Source: Cylicocyclus nassatus (lineage: Eukaryota > Nematoda > Chromadorea > Rhabditida > Strongylidae). Taken from it: a stretch of 64,000 nucleotides of DNA. The stretch's first letter is position 1. Each line of letters begins with the position of its first letter. Positions 13,801 to 26,695 of the stretch are shown one piece after another. The DNA lies in assembly GCA_958299035.1 (NCBI GenBank), contig CATQJL010000305.1, forward strand, positions 73,190,792-73,254,791, read 5' to 3'. The notes beneath the pieces are model-generated. The model ran no database searches. It was not told the DNA's origin and saw only the letters and a program-made list of their open reading frames with translations. The position numbers and the translations under genes were made by a program.

Positions 13801-14735
13801 ATAGTTCACCTCAAAAATGTCGCAATTTTCTAACAAACCAGAAAAATCGTGGATCGCTTCCGGTATCAGCTGAACGTCGCTGAGCGCTCAATGTGATGTC
13901 AAATTTGGGGTTAGAAGAATAATAAAACATGCCCGAGGAAAGAAAGCGCACTAGCTGGAAATAGAAACTCAAATTATTTTTCAATTTTGCAAATCATTAA
14001 AAAAAATAAAAGAAGATACTCAGATGAAGATGCAAAAAAAAGGCAACGATTTTTCTCAGAGGCTCTTATCCTCATGTCATTCAATATTAAAGCTAAAAAT
14101 TGTAGAAGAAAAAGAGCAAAAATAGCTTCAAAAACCTTGAAAATTGAGAAAAAAGAGCTACAAAGGGTGAAAATAATTTCCTCATCCTATCCTGTTTCAC
14201 TCAAAGCAAATAGAACAGAAAAACCCAAAAAACTTGCTTCCAAGAAAAATCATTGAATTTATGAAACTTACTTCAAGAATGCGAAGATCAGTACTTTCGA
14301 CAGGCCCCACTGTTCGAAGTGAAATAAATGTACATGAGATTATTTTGACAATATCAGCTCCATGTAACTGGCCAACAGACATCACTCCCGTCACAGCGAC
14401 TAGGACTTGTTCATCTGTAAATTACAAATAAAAACCCATAAAAGTAAAATCATACAAAAATAATCAACCTTGGCCTATTCGCAAGATACCCACTAGGCCA
14501 TAGGAATCCAAAATTTTGGTGTATCCCCTCCTCTCCACTTCTGCTGAATCGGAATCTGGAAAAATGGATTTTTCTTTGAATGGCCAAAACTGTCATTCAG
14601 TTTATTCTCACCCAGTGTAGCAATACCGCCATTTTGAAGCAAAAGAGAGCAATCGACTGAATTTTTATCAATCAAGATGGCTGGTGTCTGTCTGCCATCC
14701 GTCCGTTTCCAGATCCGTATCTCACGGACTGACAT
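7825..14735 (-). CDS. unc-26: Synaptojanin (phosphoinositide phosphatase), 1,053 aa, 28 exons
   Basis: Exons 5'-3' on the minus strand: 14735-14612, 14555-14469, 14414-14272, 13954-13839, 13782-13708, 13564-13414, 13361-13219, 13165-13069, 13008-12842, 12783-12702, 12399-12244, 12188-12032, 11982-11965, 11886-11809, 11756-11661, 11581-11518, 11151-11064, 11011-10904, 10852-10772, 10651-10539, 9857-9755, 9696-9533, 9480-9364, 9304-9179, 9131-9049, 8987-8829, 8114-8018, 7993-7825. Phases agree throughout. The N-terminal Sac1 domain (about residues 1-480) carries the catalytic [10 protein letters not shown] motif near residue 380. The 5-phosphatase domain (about 530-840) has [27 protein letters not shown] and SDHRPVG, all diagnostic. 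An RRM-like region follows (about 845-900) and a proline-rich tail ends in PPRPKGYNG. The enzyme strips phosphates from PI(4,5)P2 during synaptic-vesicle uncoating. Exon 13 is 18 nt. The last intron is only 24 nt, and reading through it stops at once, so a 998-aa form is possible. Confidence 0.95.
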
Positions 14736-17700
14736 ATATTCTGCACCCTATAGCGATGGATAAGGGGTAGCCCACAGAGGAAAATTACTTGTTTCATGGC
14801 ATAGAAATTCTTATAGAGAAAATGAACATTGGCTGCCTTGATTTAGAGACAAGTGCGGAAAGAAAACACAAATAAGCATGAAGCTTGCAATATTTCTTCC
14901 GGAATAGCCTAATTTCCCCTTATTACTCACCCAGTAGAGGCGAAGGCATTCGAGAATAGAACGATGGGTCGTTTTTCTTTTATATTTCCCTCATAAATCT
15001 TCCTCGGTAACAATGACTCCCATTCAGCTTCCCTTTCTTTCTCACAATATTACCATAAATAAACATAAGAGCAAGCGAGTAGCTTTCCCAAGATAATGGA
15101 GAGTTATTATATATGGCAAGGGATTACTTGGCTGAAGGATACACTAGCTTTGAAAAGTCCAAAAACTCGCAACTCTAAGTGTCTTTTTCTTGAGAAGAGA
15201 AATTTATTTTGGAGGAGTATAATTTCAAATTTCTCTTATTACAGCGACCCTATGGCTTTGGTACGTAGCCACTTCATATCAAAACCAAACTTCCGAACAT
15301 TAAACAGCTTCAAAAAACTGGAAATGTACAAAAACAGTTTTTGAAGAAATGAAAATATGTCTGAACAACATGGTCCCGAAAAAATCATTGAAAAACAAAT
15401 TCTCTGCTCATTTCTGTAAAAGGTCAAGCCTATAGTGACTAATACATTTCGGATGCTATACCGGATGCGCTGTCAAATCTGAATCCAGGATGATAAATAT
15501 ACGGCATTCAAAAATGTGAATCGAAGAACGCTGTGATGACTTTTCTCAGTCGAAGAGAGGTATAGAGTCTAGAGTCAAATTTGAGAATTCAGTGCTCCAA
15601 AACCAGTTACTCCCCCGAATCATTGCTGAATATAAGTGCTTCCAGAGTGAAGAAAGAAGACTGAGTGAGGAAAAACGCAAATCAGGCATTTTAAGATGTT
15701 CATGATTGGATCAACATTTAAATGGAGTCCCATGGTTCACTCAGTGGCGAAATGGTGGCTGCACCATGTACATGATAGAAACTAGTATTCAACAATGCAA
15801 CTTCTTTTTACAAAAAGAAATGAGTAAACAAATGAGAAGCGAGCGACTGAAAGAAAGGCTCGGTATGATGCTGCAGAAAAGGTAAGAGAACTGAGATGTT
15901 TTGATACGAGAAAAAAAAAGAAACAAAACGATAGTTTGTCATATACAAGAAGTTGAGCAAGGTGTCCTAAAAAATGAAGGGAATGCAGTGGAAATGAATA
16001 TGAGATTTGACTCCACCTCAAACACCTCTTCAGACGGCATGAGAAAATTGCGTGACAAGCAATCTAATCGAGGAATTTATGATTCTCTAACCCTAAAAAA
16101 CTATAAGCCAAACTCGTTTCTACCTACAACTGTAGCTGGTTTCGCACGCCACTTTAGCTAATTGGGTAGGTTCCAGTCTTTTGCGAAATATATGAAAGCA
16201 GCTGTCGTCTTCAAATTTTTTCACTCTTGAACCCCAGTTATTCGAAAATTTACCTCAAAAACTATCCCAATTCAAGAAAGCCTGCTGATTCGATTCTATT
16301 ATATTCAGTTTAATGCATAAAACTCAATTATTCTCCTACCTAACTTTTAAATTTCCGCAAGTTCAAAAAAGACCCATCAAGAAGCAAGCTTTCCAAAGCA
16401 TGATTTACGTATCAAATCGGAGGGAAATAGATCTCTCTTGGACCAGATGCGACCACTCGAATTATATCTTTTCCAAGAAATTCAAGTTCAAAATTCAAAA
16501 CACTCTAAAAATGATTACGGCAGCTGCTCATGACTCATTAAAATGGCTTTGCACCTGGACTGTTTACGATTTGATATGTGCAGCACTTTCGTTAGCTAAA
16601 CGACGATAACAATTTGCTCAAACTTTTCTGCAAACACCAAGCTGGCAACCAATGACTCAGTTTTGCAGTGAAGCGAGTCGCAGATGGTTGCACTTTCGAG
16701 CAGCTTTCTCACGACCAGTAAATTTGTGAACAAATTTGAAGTCTTGGATAATCCTGACGCTAAAAAGGGGACATTGCTGTCTACCTTTGCCAACATCATA
16801 TTACATACTGCACATGAAATTGAGTTCAAAAATCTTCTACAGCGTCAGAGCATTGTGAAATGCTCCAATGCTGTACAATTTCTCCAAGTGTGGAGCCTTT
16901 CATTAGCATCCCACTACAGCTACCATTTTTTATTGGTATCGTTTTTGCGTTTTAGTCTAATACATGAAGAATCGTTAACTCAAAATCTGCAAATAGCGGG
17001 AAACCGCGCCTCGGTCCCGAAGCGAACGCTCTTTCAAGTAGCACCTTTAGATTACTGGTTAACTAGTGTATATAGAAAAAACGCAAAAAATGTGTAATTG
17101 CTCGTTAGTTTTATCCAGTTTTTTATTAGAAAAGCTATTTTACAAGGTTATCTTATTTCTAAAGTGATAGTATTATACATGGGCAATATGACTTAAATGG
17201 TTGTAAAGTGAGAAAAACTGAAAGGATGAGAGGTAAAGAGTTTACATCTAATCAGAGAGACGTCACCGTGCTTTCCTGTTTTTGCACTGTTTGAATAACA
17301 AAGTCTACAACCTTAAAGCTCGCTTCCAACGAGAGATGCAAGCTCAGGAAAATTTTTAACATAAAAGACAGACAAAATTCATGGGAATATTTCAAAAGAA
17401 AACAAAGTATGGCTTTGTGTAAAATTGAGGGAGAGCGAGATTATGCGCGAACAACAGCTAATGTTACGGATATTCAAGCAGCTCACATTACTCCGACAAT
17501 TGCTTCAAGAACGAAATAACATGAAACACGAAAACATTGGCCATTATATGGATTAGGCGGCGAGGAATAGCGATTATTTAGGGCATGCGGGCAGACGAGT
17601 GGCAAAAATTCTCATTGTATGCCGAACACATTTAAGTGGCCATAAATTATGCGTATTGATCGTAAAAAGAACTTCACATGGTATATATATATATGCAATT

Positions 17701-18917
17701 TACTTCAGTTCTTAGAAACAAAGGTATAAGAATGAATGTAATAGAGTAAGCGAACCATAAAATATGGAAACTGAAAGAGGGAACCTGCTCAGACTTTTGC
17801 TATTGCATGAAAATTGGAGATAAAAACCAACAGCAGTATGCAAATGACAGGGAGGGGAAATTGGGGCCACCTTAATACCCATCAAAATTCAAAAACAGGA
17901 ATATGCAAACGCCGGAATGATGAGACTGCCAAAAAAAAAATAAGGCGAACATGTTTTTGATAGCAGGATAATGTGACAAATGAAGAATCAAAATACAAAA
18001 TTTGATATATAAATGTCAAAGATAATGCAATCAAGTCAGAATATGTAGAATGGAACGAAATTCACGAACGATTTTCCAAATGAGCTGGAAGTGCTACGAA
18101 TATTCGGTGAAATACGTCATCACAACATAAACATTGATTGATTGTTTCGCGCAAAATGCGATAAACATTGCGACCGCAAAACGAGCGCGGGGGTGTAAAA
18201 ATCTTTTGGACTACGTAAAAGCTGAACGAAAGCCCAACGATGAAGAATTCAGCGCATGCTAGCATTGGCTACGGCAGTGCAAATCGATTCCTCCGAGAAG
18301 CTGATAGCTTTCGAGGCTTAGGAAGTGAAAGACGGGCTAGTTAATCCCATGTTTGGCACACTGCACTTTTAGACAAAGAAAATGAGGATCTTCATTAACC
18401 GCATAATTTTTACGGTATTCATTGACAACAATTAACGGACAACAATGGACATCAATGACAAAACTGTACAAACGAATAATACGACATGTAAGAGCCTCAA
18501 GATGAAATAGATCCCCTACAAATGAGAATCTTATGCCAGATACTAGCACTACAGAAACAAAAAAGGAGATGACTGATCTAAAAAAACGAGCATGAATAAA
18601 ACTCATGCTAGGTGCTATAGCCTCATCAAATTACTCGAACGATCAGTGACTCGAAATAGAAAACACGGGTAAATAAAATCTGCATAGTTACCCTTACCAG
18701 ATTTCCAGATGCTGGAGAGCCAGCAAATTCAGCAACAACGCTTCCACAACAAATAATATTTTTCCGTAAAATGACGTCATCGGTAACGAAAAAAAAATCT
18801 ATACACAGATTCGATGCAACTACTAGTGAAAAGCTTAACAATCCAGGTTAAAGCAAATTTGTATCGAAAAGACCACTCGTGACAAAAAGTCAGCATATGA
18901 TTTACCAACAAAAAATA
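14736..18917. other. 4.2-kb intergenic region, no gene recognised
   Basis: This lies between the 5' end of unc-26 and the 3' end of cpsf-3. The longest uninterrupted frame is 16684-17097 (+, 137 codons), which I do not recognise and which has no matching exons beside it. A short TA dinucleotide run sits near 17683-17694. The first few hundred bases should hold the unc-26 promoter. Confidence 0.4.
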
Positions 18918-21900
18918 CTATTGTTCCATAGTTTCTTCAGTGGCAGGTCTCTCAGGAGCAATGCATCGTCCCAATTTCCCACTTATAGTCGTGAGAAGAT
19001 GACGTAACAGCGGGTCTTCACAATCCACCTTCGCTCCTCCACCAGAAATTTTTGCAACTTTGTCATCCACCTCCACCTTTATCGTGGTTTCATCTTCTGG
19101 ATCCAAAGCTACGGCTTCTTCACCACAAACCTTAACAAAGTCGTTAAATTCCAGAATTTACACCAGAAAGTTGATCCAATTTATTCGAACCTCTTTGACA
19201 GCAGTCAGGAGCGCCTGTTCGATTTTCGGATAAGTTTCAGGTTTCGGCAGGTCTGAAATGCATGACCGAAGTAAACAAATTCTTAATGTGAGTTGCGGGA
19301 AAAGCAATGATACAGGCCTCGAAAGAACTGAATGGACATGGAAAATTTTTTTTTACCAAGAAACAATTTTTTACCAAATTCTCAAGCCATTTTCGCTATA
19401 ATATCGCAGGAAGATAAGAAGGTCTTATCGAATTTTTTTTGTACTTACACTTTTCTGGAATGGGGTTCGCTTGAGCATGCAAAATTGCAGCCAGTACTGC
19501 GTCGGCATACATGTCGTTCACAGGGTTTGATTCCCAGTCGAGGACACATATTGACGCCAAAGAGCACCATTGCAATTGTATGGCTCGCTAAAAACAAAAA
19601 GAAAAGTCAACATAAAGGAGTCTTAAAAACATCAAATGACTCACTCCGAAAACAGAAAAGACATGAGTAGCTGTGGTAGTATCCGTGGGTTTCATTTCTG
19701 CTGTCAACATAGCGTCATCATTTAGTTGATTCAAGCTGTACAAAAGCAGCGGCAAGCTTCCAGAATAGTAAACGGACTGCCGTTGAGAAAGACGAGACGA
19801 TGATAGATCCGTAAACACTAAACAAAAATTGGGGTCTATAGTCTGGAGATCCGTAGTAGTATATATGCAAACCTGTGAGATCTTTAGGATCAACAATTTG
19901 ATAATTGAAATTCCGCTTGATCAAAATTCCACTGACCACGTCGCCAACCTAAAAAAAAATTTTCCTTGCAGAATCCCATGTATAGATTCCAAGTCAAGTC
20001 ATAACACACCTTGTTGGATTTTATTGCTAATGAACCGACCACCTTGGCCTTTCTTACACCCTGGAACTGCAACCGAACTGTGTCTGTGTTGCGAGGATTG
20101 TGAATCTGTAAACGCAAAATAATCCATGGAACTTAAGGTCATGAATCTTATACTAACCATAAGAGGTATGCGAAACTGAGGAAAACTGAGATTCTACACC
20201 CTTTCTTTTGCTAACGTACCTCTATCGACATGTTCTCCTCTTCAAAACTTCTGAGGATTCCTGCTTTTAGCCTACTCATTTCGTGCATTTCACCATGAAC
20301 GAGAATCTAAATACATTTCTTTCCGTTTCACCGACATAAGAGAGTGCTAGGAACACTTGCCATGTGTGGAGGTTTGAGCTGCTTGACAAATGCAAGTGTT
20401 TGTTGAAAATCTGTGTGAGCAGAAAATGAGATGTAGCCAACCTAGAACAGCGAAAACAACTAGCACACACGCTCAAATAAAACTATTTACCTGTAATCTC
20501 ATAGGTAGACGGTCGCCATTCATCGCTACAAATTCTTCAGGTTCGGAGAGGATATGCTGAGATTTGAGCTTGCTTTCTTTACAGCAAATCTATGAGATTC
20601 TCACCTTGGCAGGGGTCCCCTCAACACAGTAGCCAGCCACAATGCAAGCATTTTTTGCATCTGTGCACCATTTCTCGAAAAGTTCGCGACTGAGACCATT
20701 TTGAAGCATACCAGGACTAGCTAGAACTACGCAAGGGCCCGAATCTTCAAAATGCTCCATCCCCTAAATTTCCCTTGAATCTCGTGACACTCGAGGAATC
20801 AGAAAAAATTTACCTTCAAGTTGCTAACATGCTTGAAAACAAAAGGATTGCTAACTGCTATTTGCTTCTGTATGCGTTGATTCATACCACTGACAAAGGT
20901 TTGATACACAGCCATACATTTCTTTGCAAGGGAGGATGCATCTGGAAGCATTTGCCTCTTGATAACAGACCCTACAAAACTTGAAAAATGACTACTTACA
21001 GTATACCGGAATATCGTATAGCTCCGGATGTGCGTCCCAATATTCATCAAGGATGAGAAGCAGTTCTTGAGCTCTTCCCAAAGCGAAAGCAGGAATCAAA
21101 CAACGCCCTCCTCTACCGACTATATCGTGGACCATTTGGGTGAATCGCTTCTCACGTTCTTCGCGTTCCTCGTGAATCTGGGTCCCGTAAGTGGATTCCT
21201 AAAGTTGCCGATCACAACGCACAATCAAACCATGTTAGTATGCCGATCACAACGCACAATCAAACCATGTTAGTAAAGTAGAAGAAGAGAATAGTAGAAA
21301 AGCATGAAATGAAGTTCCAACCCAACTAACACAGAAACGTACCGATATGAGGACGTCAGGTGTGATGGTTGGCATCTCAGCCGCACAAAGATGTCGATCT
21401 TCTAATCTTGAGAAATCTCCAGTGTAGAGAGCTCTAACTCCTAGAAAAAGTATATTATATTAAACGCAACACCGAGATCACCAACTTCAGGTTCATATGG
21501 AAATACCTGCTATTTCGATCATAAACATGCATGCACCGAGGACATGCCCAGCAACATATGGCCAGAACCTAATACCGTTAACCTCTTTCTGCTCGTGAAA
21601 GTCGATTACCTGGAAAAGGAAAACAGCTCATACGATACAAAAAACAGAAAGCAAAGGATGAGCCAAGGAGCGATTCCACGAATTGCTGTAAAATCATTTA
21701 ATTCTATCTTACCTCAATTTTCTCCATACTTCTCTCTAGATCTTCTTCTGTGTATAGCATACTACGGTCACTTCCACCTCCATATTTTGCCACCTATAGC
21801 ATTACCGTATATCGTACATGGATGATATGAATAAAACAAGAAGAAGCACCTTTATATAGTCTCCAAGGAGCATTCTGTAGATGGCTTTGGTTGCATGCGT

Positions 21901-22473
21901 CATGAAGCATTTCCCCTGAAAGCCAGTTTTCTCCAAAAGCCAGGGCAAGGCGCCGCAGTGGTCGAGGTGGAAATGGGTGATCTAAAATCGAGAAGTGCTG
22001 GTAACGAAAAATCATGACTGCGGAAGGACAAATGAATTCCATACTAATTGGCAAATTCATCGCGGAGCTACTCGAAAAGGACCTGACCGTAAGAGAAATT
22101 AACAGTCAAAACAGAAAAAACCTTGATAACAAAAAGAAGATGAGGGATGTGAAGCTCACCAACAGCAAGTCAATCTCCTCGATATCTATGAAGTCCACAA
22201 ATGGAAGGGCATCTACACCATGCATACCAGGATGAACGCCGCAGTCTAGCTAAATTGATTTCTCATCAAGTGAAAGAGGGTCATGACGTCCAACTCACCA
22301 AAATCTTCTTTCCCTTGAAGTGAAGCAGGTGACAAGATCTGCCAACTTCCTGGCCGGATCCGCTGAAAATATTTTCGATAGTAAGAAGAACTATCACGAT
22401 ACATCAATTGAAATCGAACTTACAGCGGCGTGAAACACATGATATCCGAGCTTGCACCTCCATCCTCATCCAT
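18918..22473 (-). CDS. cpsf-3: CPSF73 pre-mRNA 3'-end endonuclease, 698 aa, 19 exons
   Basis: Exons 5'-3': 22473-22424, 22362-22299, 22249-22160, 21981-21850, 21793-21713, 21609-21507, 21440-21343, 21198-21000, 20941-20814, 20763-20605, 20556-20491, 20441-20361, 20306-20220, 20105-20010, 19948-19873, 19817-19645, 19587-19449, 19252-19191, 19130-18918. The protein has the metallo-beta-lactamase/beta-CASP layout of CPSF73. The metal ligands are visible: HFHLDH (residues 71-76), GHVLG (161), TGDFSR (182), SAHTD (399) and LVHGE (421), the last ones closing the beta-CASP domain. [12 protein letters not shown] and [10 protein letters not shown] are family signatures. It is the nuclease that cuts pre-mRNA before polyadenylation. 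Length is close to the human 684 aa. Intron 12 has a GC donor. The start follows a TTGTTAG acceptor 13 bases upstream. The C-terminal third (from about residue 500) is divergent but aligns in order. Confidence 0.96.
21206..21275. repeat. Perfect 2 x 35-bp tandem repeat in cpsf-3 intron 7
   Basis: Two identical copies (21206-21240 and 21241-21275) beginning TGCCGATCACAACGC lie head to tail inside the intron between exons 7 and 8. The first copy abuts the exon 8 acceptor region, so the duplication lengthens the intron without touching coding sequence. Confidence 0.9.
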
Positions 22474-22879
22474 TGTATAAACCCTAACAAAAAAAATTCA
22501 ATGAAAATTGAAACACTGCAGTTCACAATAACGGTACGGTATGTTGAGATTCAAACCAAACATTTAATGGAACTCCCGGAGTAAACATATTTATTGGCAT
22601 AAAACAGAGCGTCAAAAGCAAAGGATCTGTATTAGTGAAAGTGTACCAGCAAAGTTTGTAAGGATAAATAGACAAAGCTCATTTTGGACTTTGGTATCTG
22701 CTGTATAGCAACAACTCATAGTACAAAATGCAAAACGACTAGAAAATGTATATATAATGCAAATCAAACGACGCTGATAACGGTTATGTTACGAAATGTA
22801 GCAAAAGACCCCGCACTTAACCCACAATTTTCGCCATCTCTCACTCAGAAGGGGAAGCTGCCTATCTTCCCAATGTGAA

Positions 22880-25800
22880 CTAGTCCTGCTTTGGATTGAG
22901 CAAGATGGGACCACTTTCCGCTACGTTAGGAGTGTATCGACGGGAACCGTCATCGCTGCTCTCATTTCCAACAGTACGATTTCCTTCGGTCCCTACAACA
23001 CAAACTCTAATTAACAAAGAAAAAGGCAGTCTGAAATACCAAAACAACAACAGATTTATGTTGGGATACTGTTTTAGAGTAAGAAGAAAACATTACTGAA
23101 GGCCTCGTGCCACCCCTACAAAGCTTTTTCTTGAGTAGTCAAGGGATGAATAGTTTGTAAGCAGCACTCATCCCCTTCTCATCTTATATATAAAGCTGAA
23201 TGTCTGTCTGTCTGTCTGTCTGTACGTATGTTCCGAATAGAAAATTCCATTTCTGAACCGATCCGGACCAAACTTGGCACACATGCACTTCGGGCCCCGG
23301 CGGGTGTCATAGGCTACTTTTCGTCATCGATCGATATCGATTTTATCGATTTTTTTTGCAAATTTTGAGCTACGGGGCTGGGAGTTGGCACAGGGGGTAA
23401 TCGAGCATGCTGATTACGAATGTAATAATGACAGAGCCGGGCGGAGCCGGGTCAGTCAACTAGTTCCTTACTAAAGCTGAGTGAATATTTTTTTCCTAAA
23501 TATCTGACATGCAAAAATCACAAAGCTTATGACATACCTGTCTGCACTGCATTATGTGGACTATTAGAAGACACCAGATGCGCCTGAAAACTCTGATTTT
23601 CGCGTGCAACAGGATTCTCACCAATAACGAAAGCAAGAGATTTGAAATGAACAAAAACCATACCTGCACCGCCCCATATTGAGGCCTCCGCTGTTGTAGG
23701 TGAGGCTGATGTAAGATATGAGCTTGCCCTTGCTGCACAACCTGCTAACAATAAGAAATCACACTTGAAAGCCTTTCACAGAATTACGTGAAATCGTGCG
23801 CCTTGCAGAATGTATTTATAACGATTATGCAAATTTACCTGGTTCTGCGGATATCTCTGATGAGTGTTGGGAAGAGACCTTACAGGTAAAGGAGCTTGTG
23901 AAGGCATCTATAACTTGCTCGATAAAAATTTTGAAAATGCTAAGAAGTGATGAGTAAAAGCCGAAAATTTTGTGTAATTACGTGGAATATATGAATAGGG
24001 TCCTTAAGATGCTGTGATGGCTGCGAGAGGCCAGAATCAACGCTAACTAGTCAAAAGGTACCAAATGCAAAACATCATCTTAAAGGCACCGTCCACCCAG
24101 ATTTTCGACTTCCACGTTTTTGTCGTTACAGGGCCTTCTCATGTCCCTGATTCCGAATATGAAGTCGAGGATGCGCGAAAACCGCGACAATCTCCGTTCC
24201 GGAGAACCCACAGGCCTGCTTTCCGGAACGGTGATTGGATGGGCGCGCACAAGTGGGCGGGCATGGATGGGGGAGGGCGGGCATGGATGGGGGTCCTCGT
24301 GCATCTTCGCTATTCCGAAGCGATTTTCTCGCTTCCGAAGCGGCATTTTGCGCCGCGACTTGGGCGTTGGACTGATAGGGGGCCCTACTGTTATATGCTG
24401 CCAAAACCTGAACACCCTCAAGTTAGGGTGGACGGTGCCTTTAAACATTTAAGATTACCTGACTGTACTGATGGTTCGTAGCACTTGCGACCTGTACCGG
24501 CAGAGGACGCTGCATAGCTCGCTGTTGCTCCTGTGCAGCTTGCCCATGTGCCCTTGCTTGGGAGATTAGTTGGTCCAGCACGGCTGGTGATGGAGATGCG
24601 GGAGCGGAATCAGTAGATGAAGGCGTGCGACATCCTGTCATTCATTAAAATTACACACCTATGTCACAATCAACACGGCATTGCTATGTATATTCTATGA
24701 AAGTTAACAATTCTGTGGAGGTGAAAGATCTTTAAACATCTAATCAAAGTCAAAGAATCTATTCTTTATGCTCATGCAAAAATATTTTCGAGCTAGTTTA
24801 TTGCAGCAATAAGGCAAGAAAATATTAGAAAGCGACCACTCGATACAAAAAAAAACATACCTGATTGCTTCTTATGGGACTGCTCGATATGATTAGACAA
24901 CCCAGCTGTAGTTTTGTAACGTTTAGAGCACTGATGACATTTGTACGGCCTCGATCTGAATCGGACTTCTTTAAGAGACTGACAAAACACTGGAAGACAC
25001 TGCATACAATGCTGACTGTACAACTACAACTAATCTATGAGTAGCGGAAGACAAACGCTGCATATTTGGTAGGGCTGACTGTTGGCGGTGGGTGATTCTG
25101 AGAAGATGAAAGAGTTCCTGATCCATTCGAGCCACCGTGCGTAGCGGAGGTGTTTTCTTGTAGTACGACGCCATGAACAGTCCGTGAATGCAACCTAAGA
25201 TAAATGGGGATCATCGCAAAATAAGATGAACAAAGCACCTCGTATGTAAAAAAAAGATGTAGATAATTTAAAAACATGATCTTGAACATACCTCAATCCA
25301 GCACTGCACTTGAAGCGCTTTCCACACTCGCCAACAAGACAGCGGAAACGATCTTCCAATTCACTAGAATGATAACCAACTAGACATTTCTAACAGATTC
25401 TGAAACGTTATATCAGCTCACTTGGGCCCACATTCACTCAGATCTTCATTGTAGTCTCCAGACGAATCCTCTGAAAACAAGAATGCATGCGTGAACACAT
25501 CGACATACAGGATGACGGCGAAAGCACATTCAATTCGAATGAAAGTTTTCGTTGAAGAAAATAAAATCCAAATTTTGTTCAATGATACAACTAAATGTCA
25601 CAAAACAGCAAGATAGTATCCATGAAACTGCGAGGGTTTACACCTTCTGGGTTAAAGGCGGTCAAGTAGCCCTAAAAACCTTTTAACGAACCTTTCTTTA
25701 TCGAAGAAGAGGATGAAACATTAGATAATGTAGGCGCAGCTGCAATGCGGGGAGTAAACATAAGATAATTAAGTTATTCAGATCCGATACCTTCGTGCTG

Positions 25801-26307
25801 TCGTTTACGGTAGTGATTGAAATTCAAACGAACAACATCGGGAGCACACGGCTGAGGATTGTATGGCAACCGATATAGTCTAGAATATCCTATTAGAAAC
25901 GACAAAATGGTTTTCGATAATGATTTTACACTCCATCTCCCCTCATTCAAAAGTGCAAAAATCACTAAGCTCTACTTTATGCACACATGATTTTTAATTT
26001 ACTTATGCAGAAAGATAAACATAATCTCATAAATGCCGCACCTGTACACACAACCGAGTGGCATGTTTGGTGTGGCTGAGGCACGGTTCTCCTCAGAGCC
26101 ATACTGCCCTTGGCTCACTTTTTGTCGATACTCTTCCTCTAGTGGTGCTAGAATCCAACTAATTTCTTGCAGTAAACTTGAAATTTCCTTGCAGAGCTTA
26201 CTGATGTGCACAAATTCGATATGGGCGATTAGGTCTTCCGAACTGGCAAAACAAAGCTGACAACCTCCAAAGCTGCATCTATTTTGGGAAAGCAAAGATA
26301 GCGCCAT
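22880..26307 (-). CDS. JAZF1-like C2H2 zinc-finger protein, 434 aa, 13 exons
   Basis: Exons 5'-3': 26307-26042, 25879-25791, 25739-25692, 25470-25422, 25363-25292, 25194-25053, 24978-24861, 24634-24459, 24020-23982, 23907-23839, 23741-23664, 23583-23538, 22992-22880. Phases agree to the TAG. Three C2H2 fingers are visible: an N-terminal one (CSFGGC...HIEFVH, about residues 11-33), a second (CLVGEC...HSRTVH, about 158-180) and a third (YKCHQC...HIEQSH, about 233-255). The pairing of an N-terminal atypical finger with two downstream ones, and FASSEDLIAHIEFVH, match the JAZF1/TIP27 family of nuclear cofactors. The remainder is Ser/Pro- and then Gln-rich (exons 8-12), which suggests a flexible transcription-regulatory tail longer than in the vertebrate protein (243 aa). 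The exon 6 donor (GTCTTC) is the weakest junction. Introns 8 and 12 carry mobile elements. Start is the first ATG, in a short 5' region after TTATAG. Confidence 0.82.
23182..23464 (+). mobile_element. Non-autonomous Helitron-like element in a JAZF1-like intron
   Basis: It begins TCTTATATATAAAGCTGAAT and ends CTAGT, lies between an A and a T, and has no target duplication or inverted repeats, which together fit Helitrons. A GGAGCCGGG repeat lies ~15 bases before the 3' end. The body contains a (TGTC)n run and an ATCGATATCGAT-rich block. A second, longer copy lies in inverse orientation at 62484-62971. Confidence 0.7.
24080..24444. mobile_element. TTAA-type MITE in a JAZF1-like intron
   Basis: Both ends are the 19-bp inverted repeat TTAAAGGCACCGTCCACCC, so the outer four bases are TTAA on each side, as for piggyBac-type insertions. 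The 365-bp interior is unusually GC-rich for this intron and holds only accidental open frames on both strands. Related ends (TTAAAGGCAGCGTCC and variants) recur at 52846, 54480 and 55496-55859. Confidence 0.8.
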
Positions 26308-26695
26308 TTCCTATAATCGTCCCTATAGAAAGCGTATGCTAATTGTACTCTTTCTCAATAGTAAAATGTACGAAACATAACTTATTCATTGGACATCTGC
26401 TTGCAATATTTATTATCACCGTCTAAGCACATACCCGAGTTGAAAACTATGTAGGAAAGAAAAGTGCTAGGTAGTTTAAGAAAACGCAAGAATAGTATCT
26501 TGCTTGTACATAATATGCTCATACGAGAGAGGATTTTTGATACAAGAAAATCACATCTATTAGGCCTGATGAAATTTTGGTAAACCTGTTGTTTGTTAAG
26601 TACCAGCTCTATGGAGTAATTAAAATATACCCTGCACAGACATAAACATGATTAACACAACATTAGTAAGCTATTGAATAATGATAGAAAGATTT

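Noticed and set aside
16684..17097. 137-codon plus-strand frame in the unc-26/cpsf-3 intergenic region
   Set aside because: No family recognised, no flanking exons or splice signals, and overlapping frames on the other strand.
24065..24481. 138-codon plus-strand frame and overlapping minus frames of 92-122 codons
   Set aside because: All lie in the GC-rich TTAA-type MITE in a JAZF1-like intron; frames on both strands reflect base composition, not coding.
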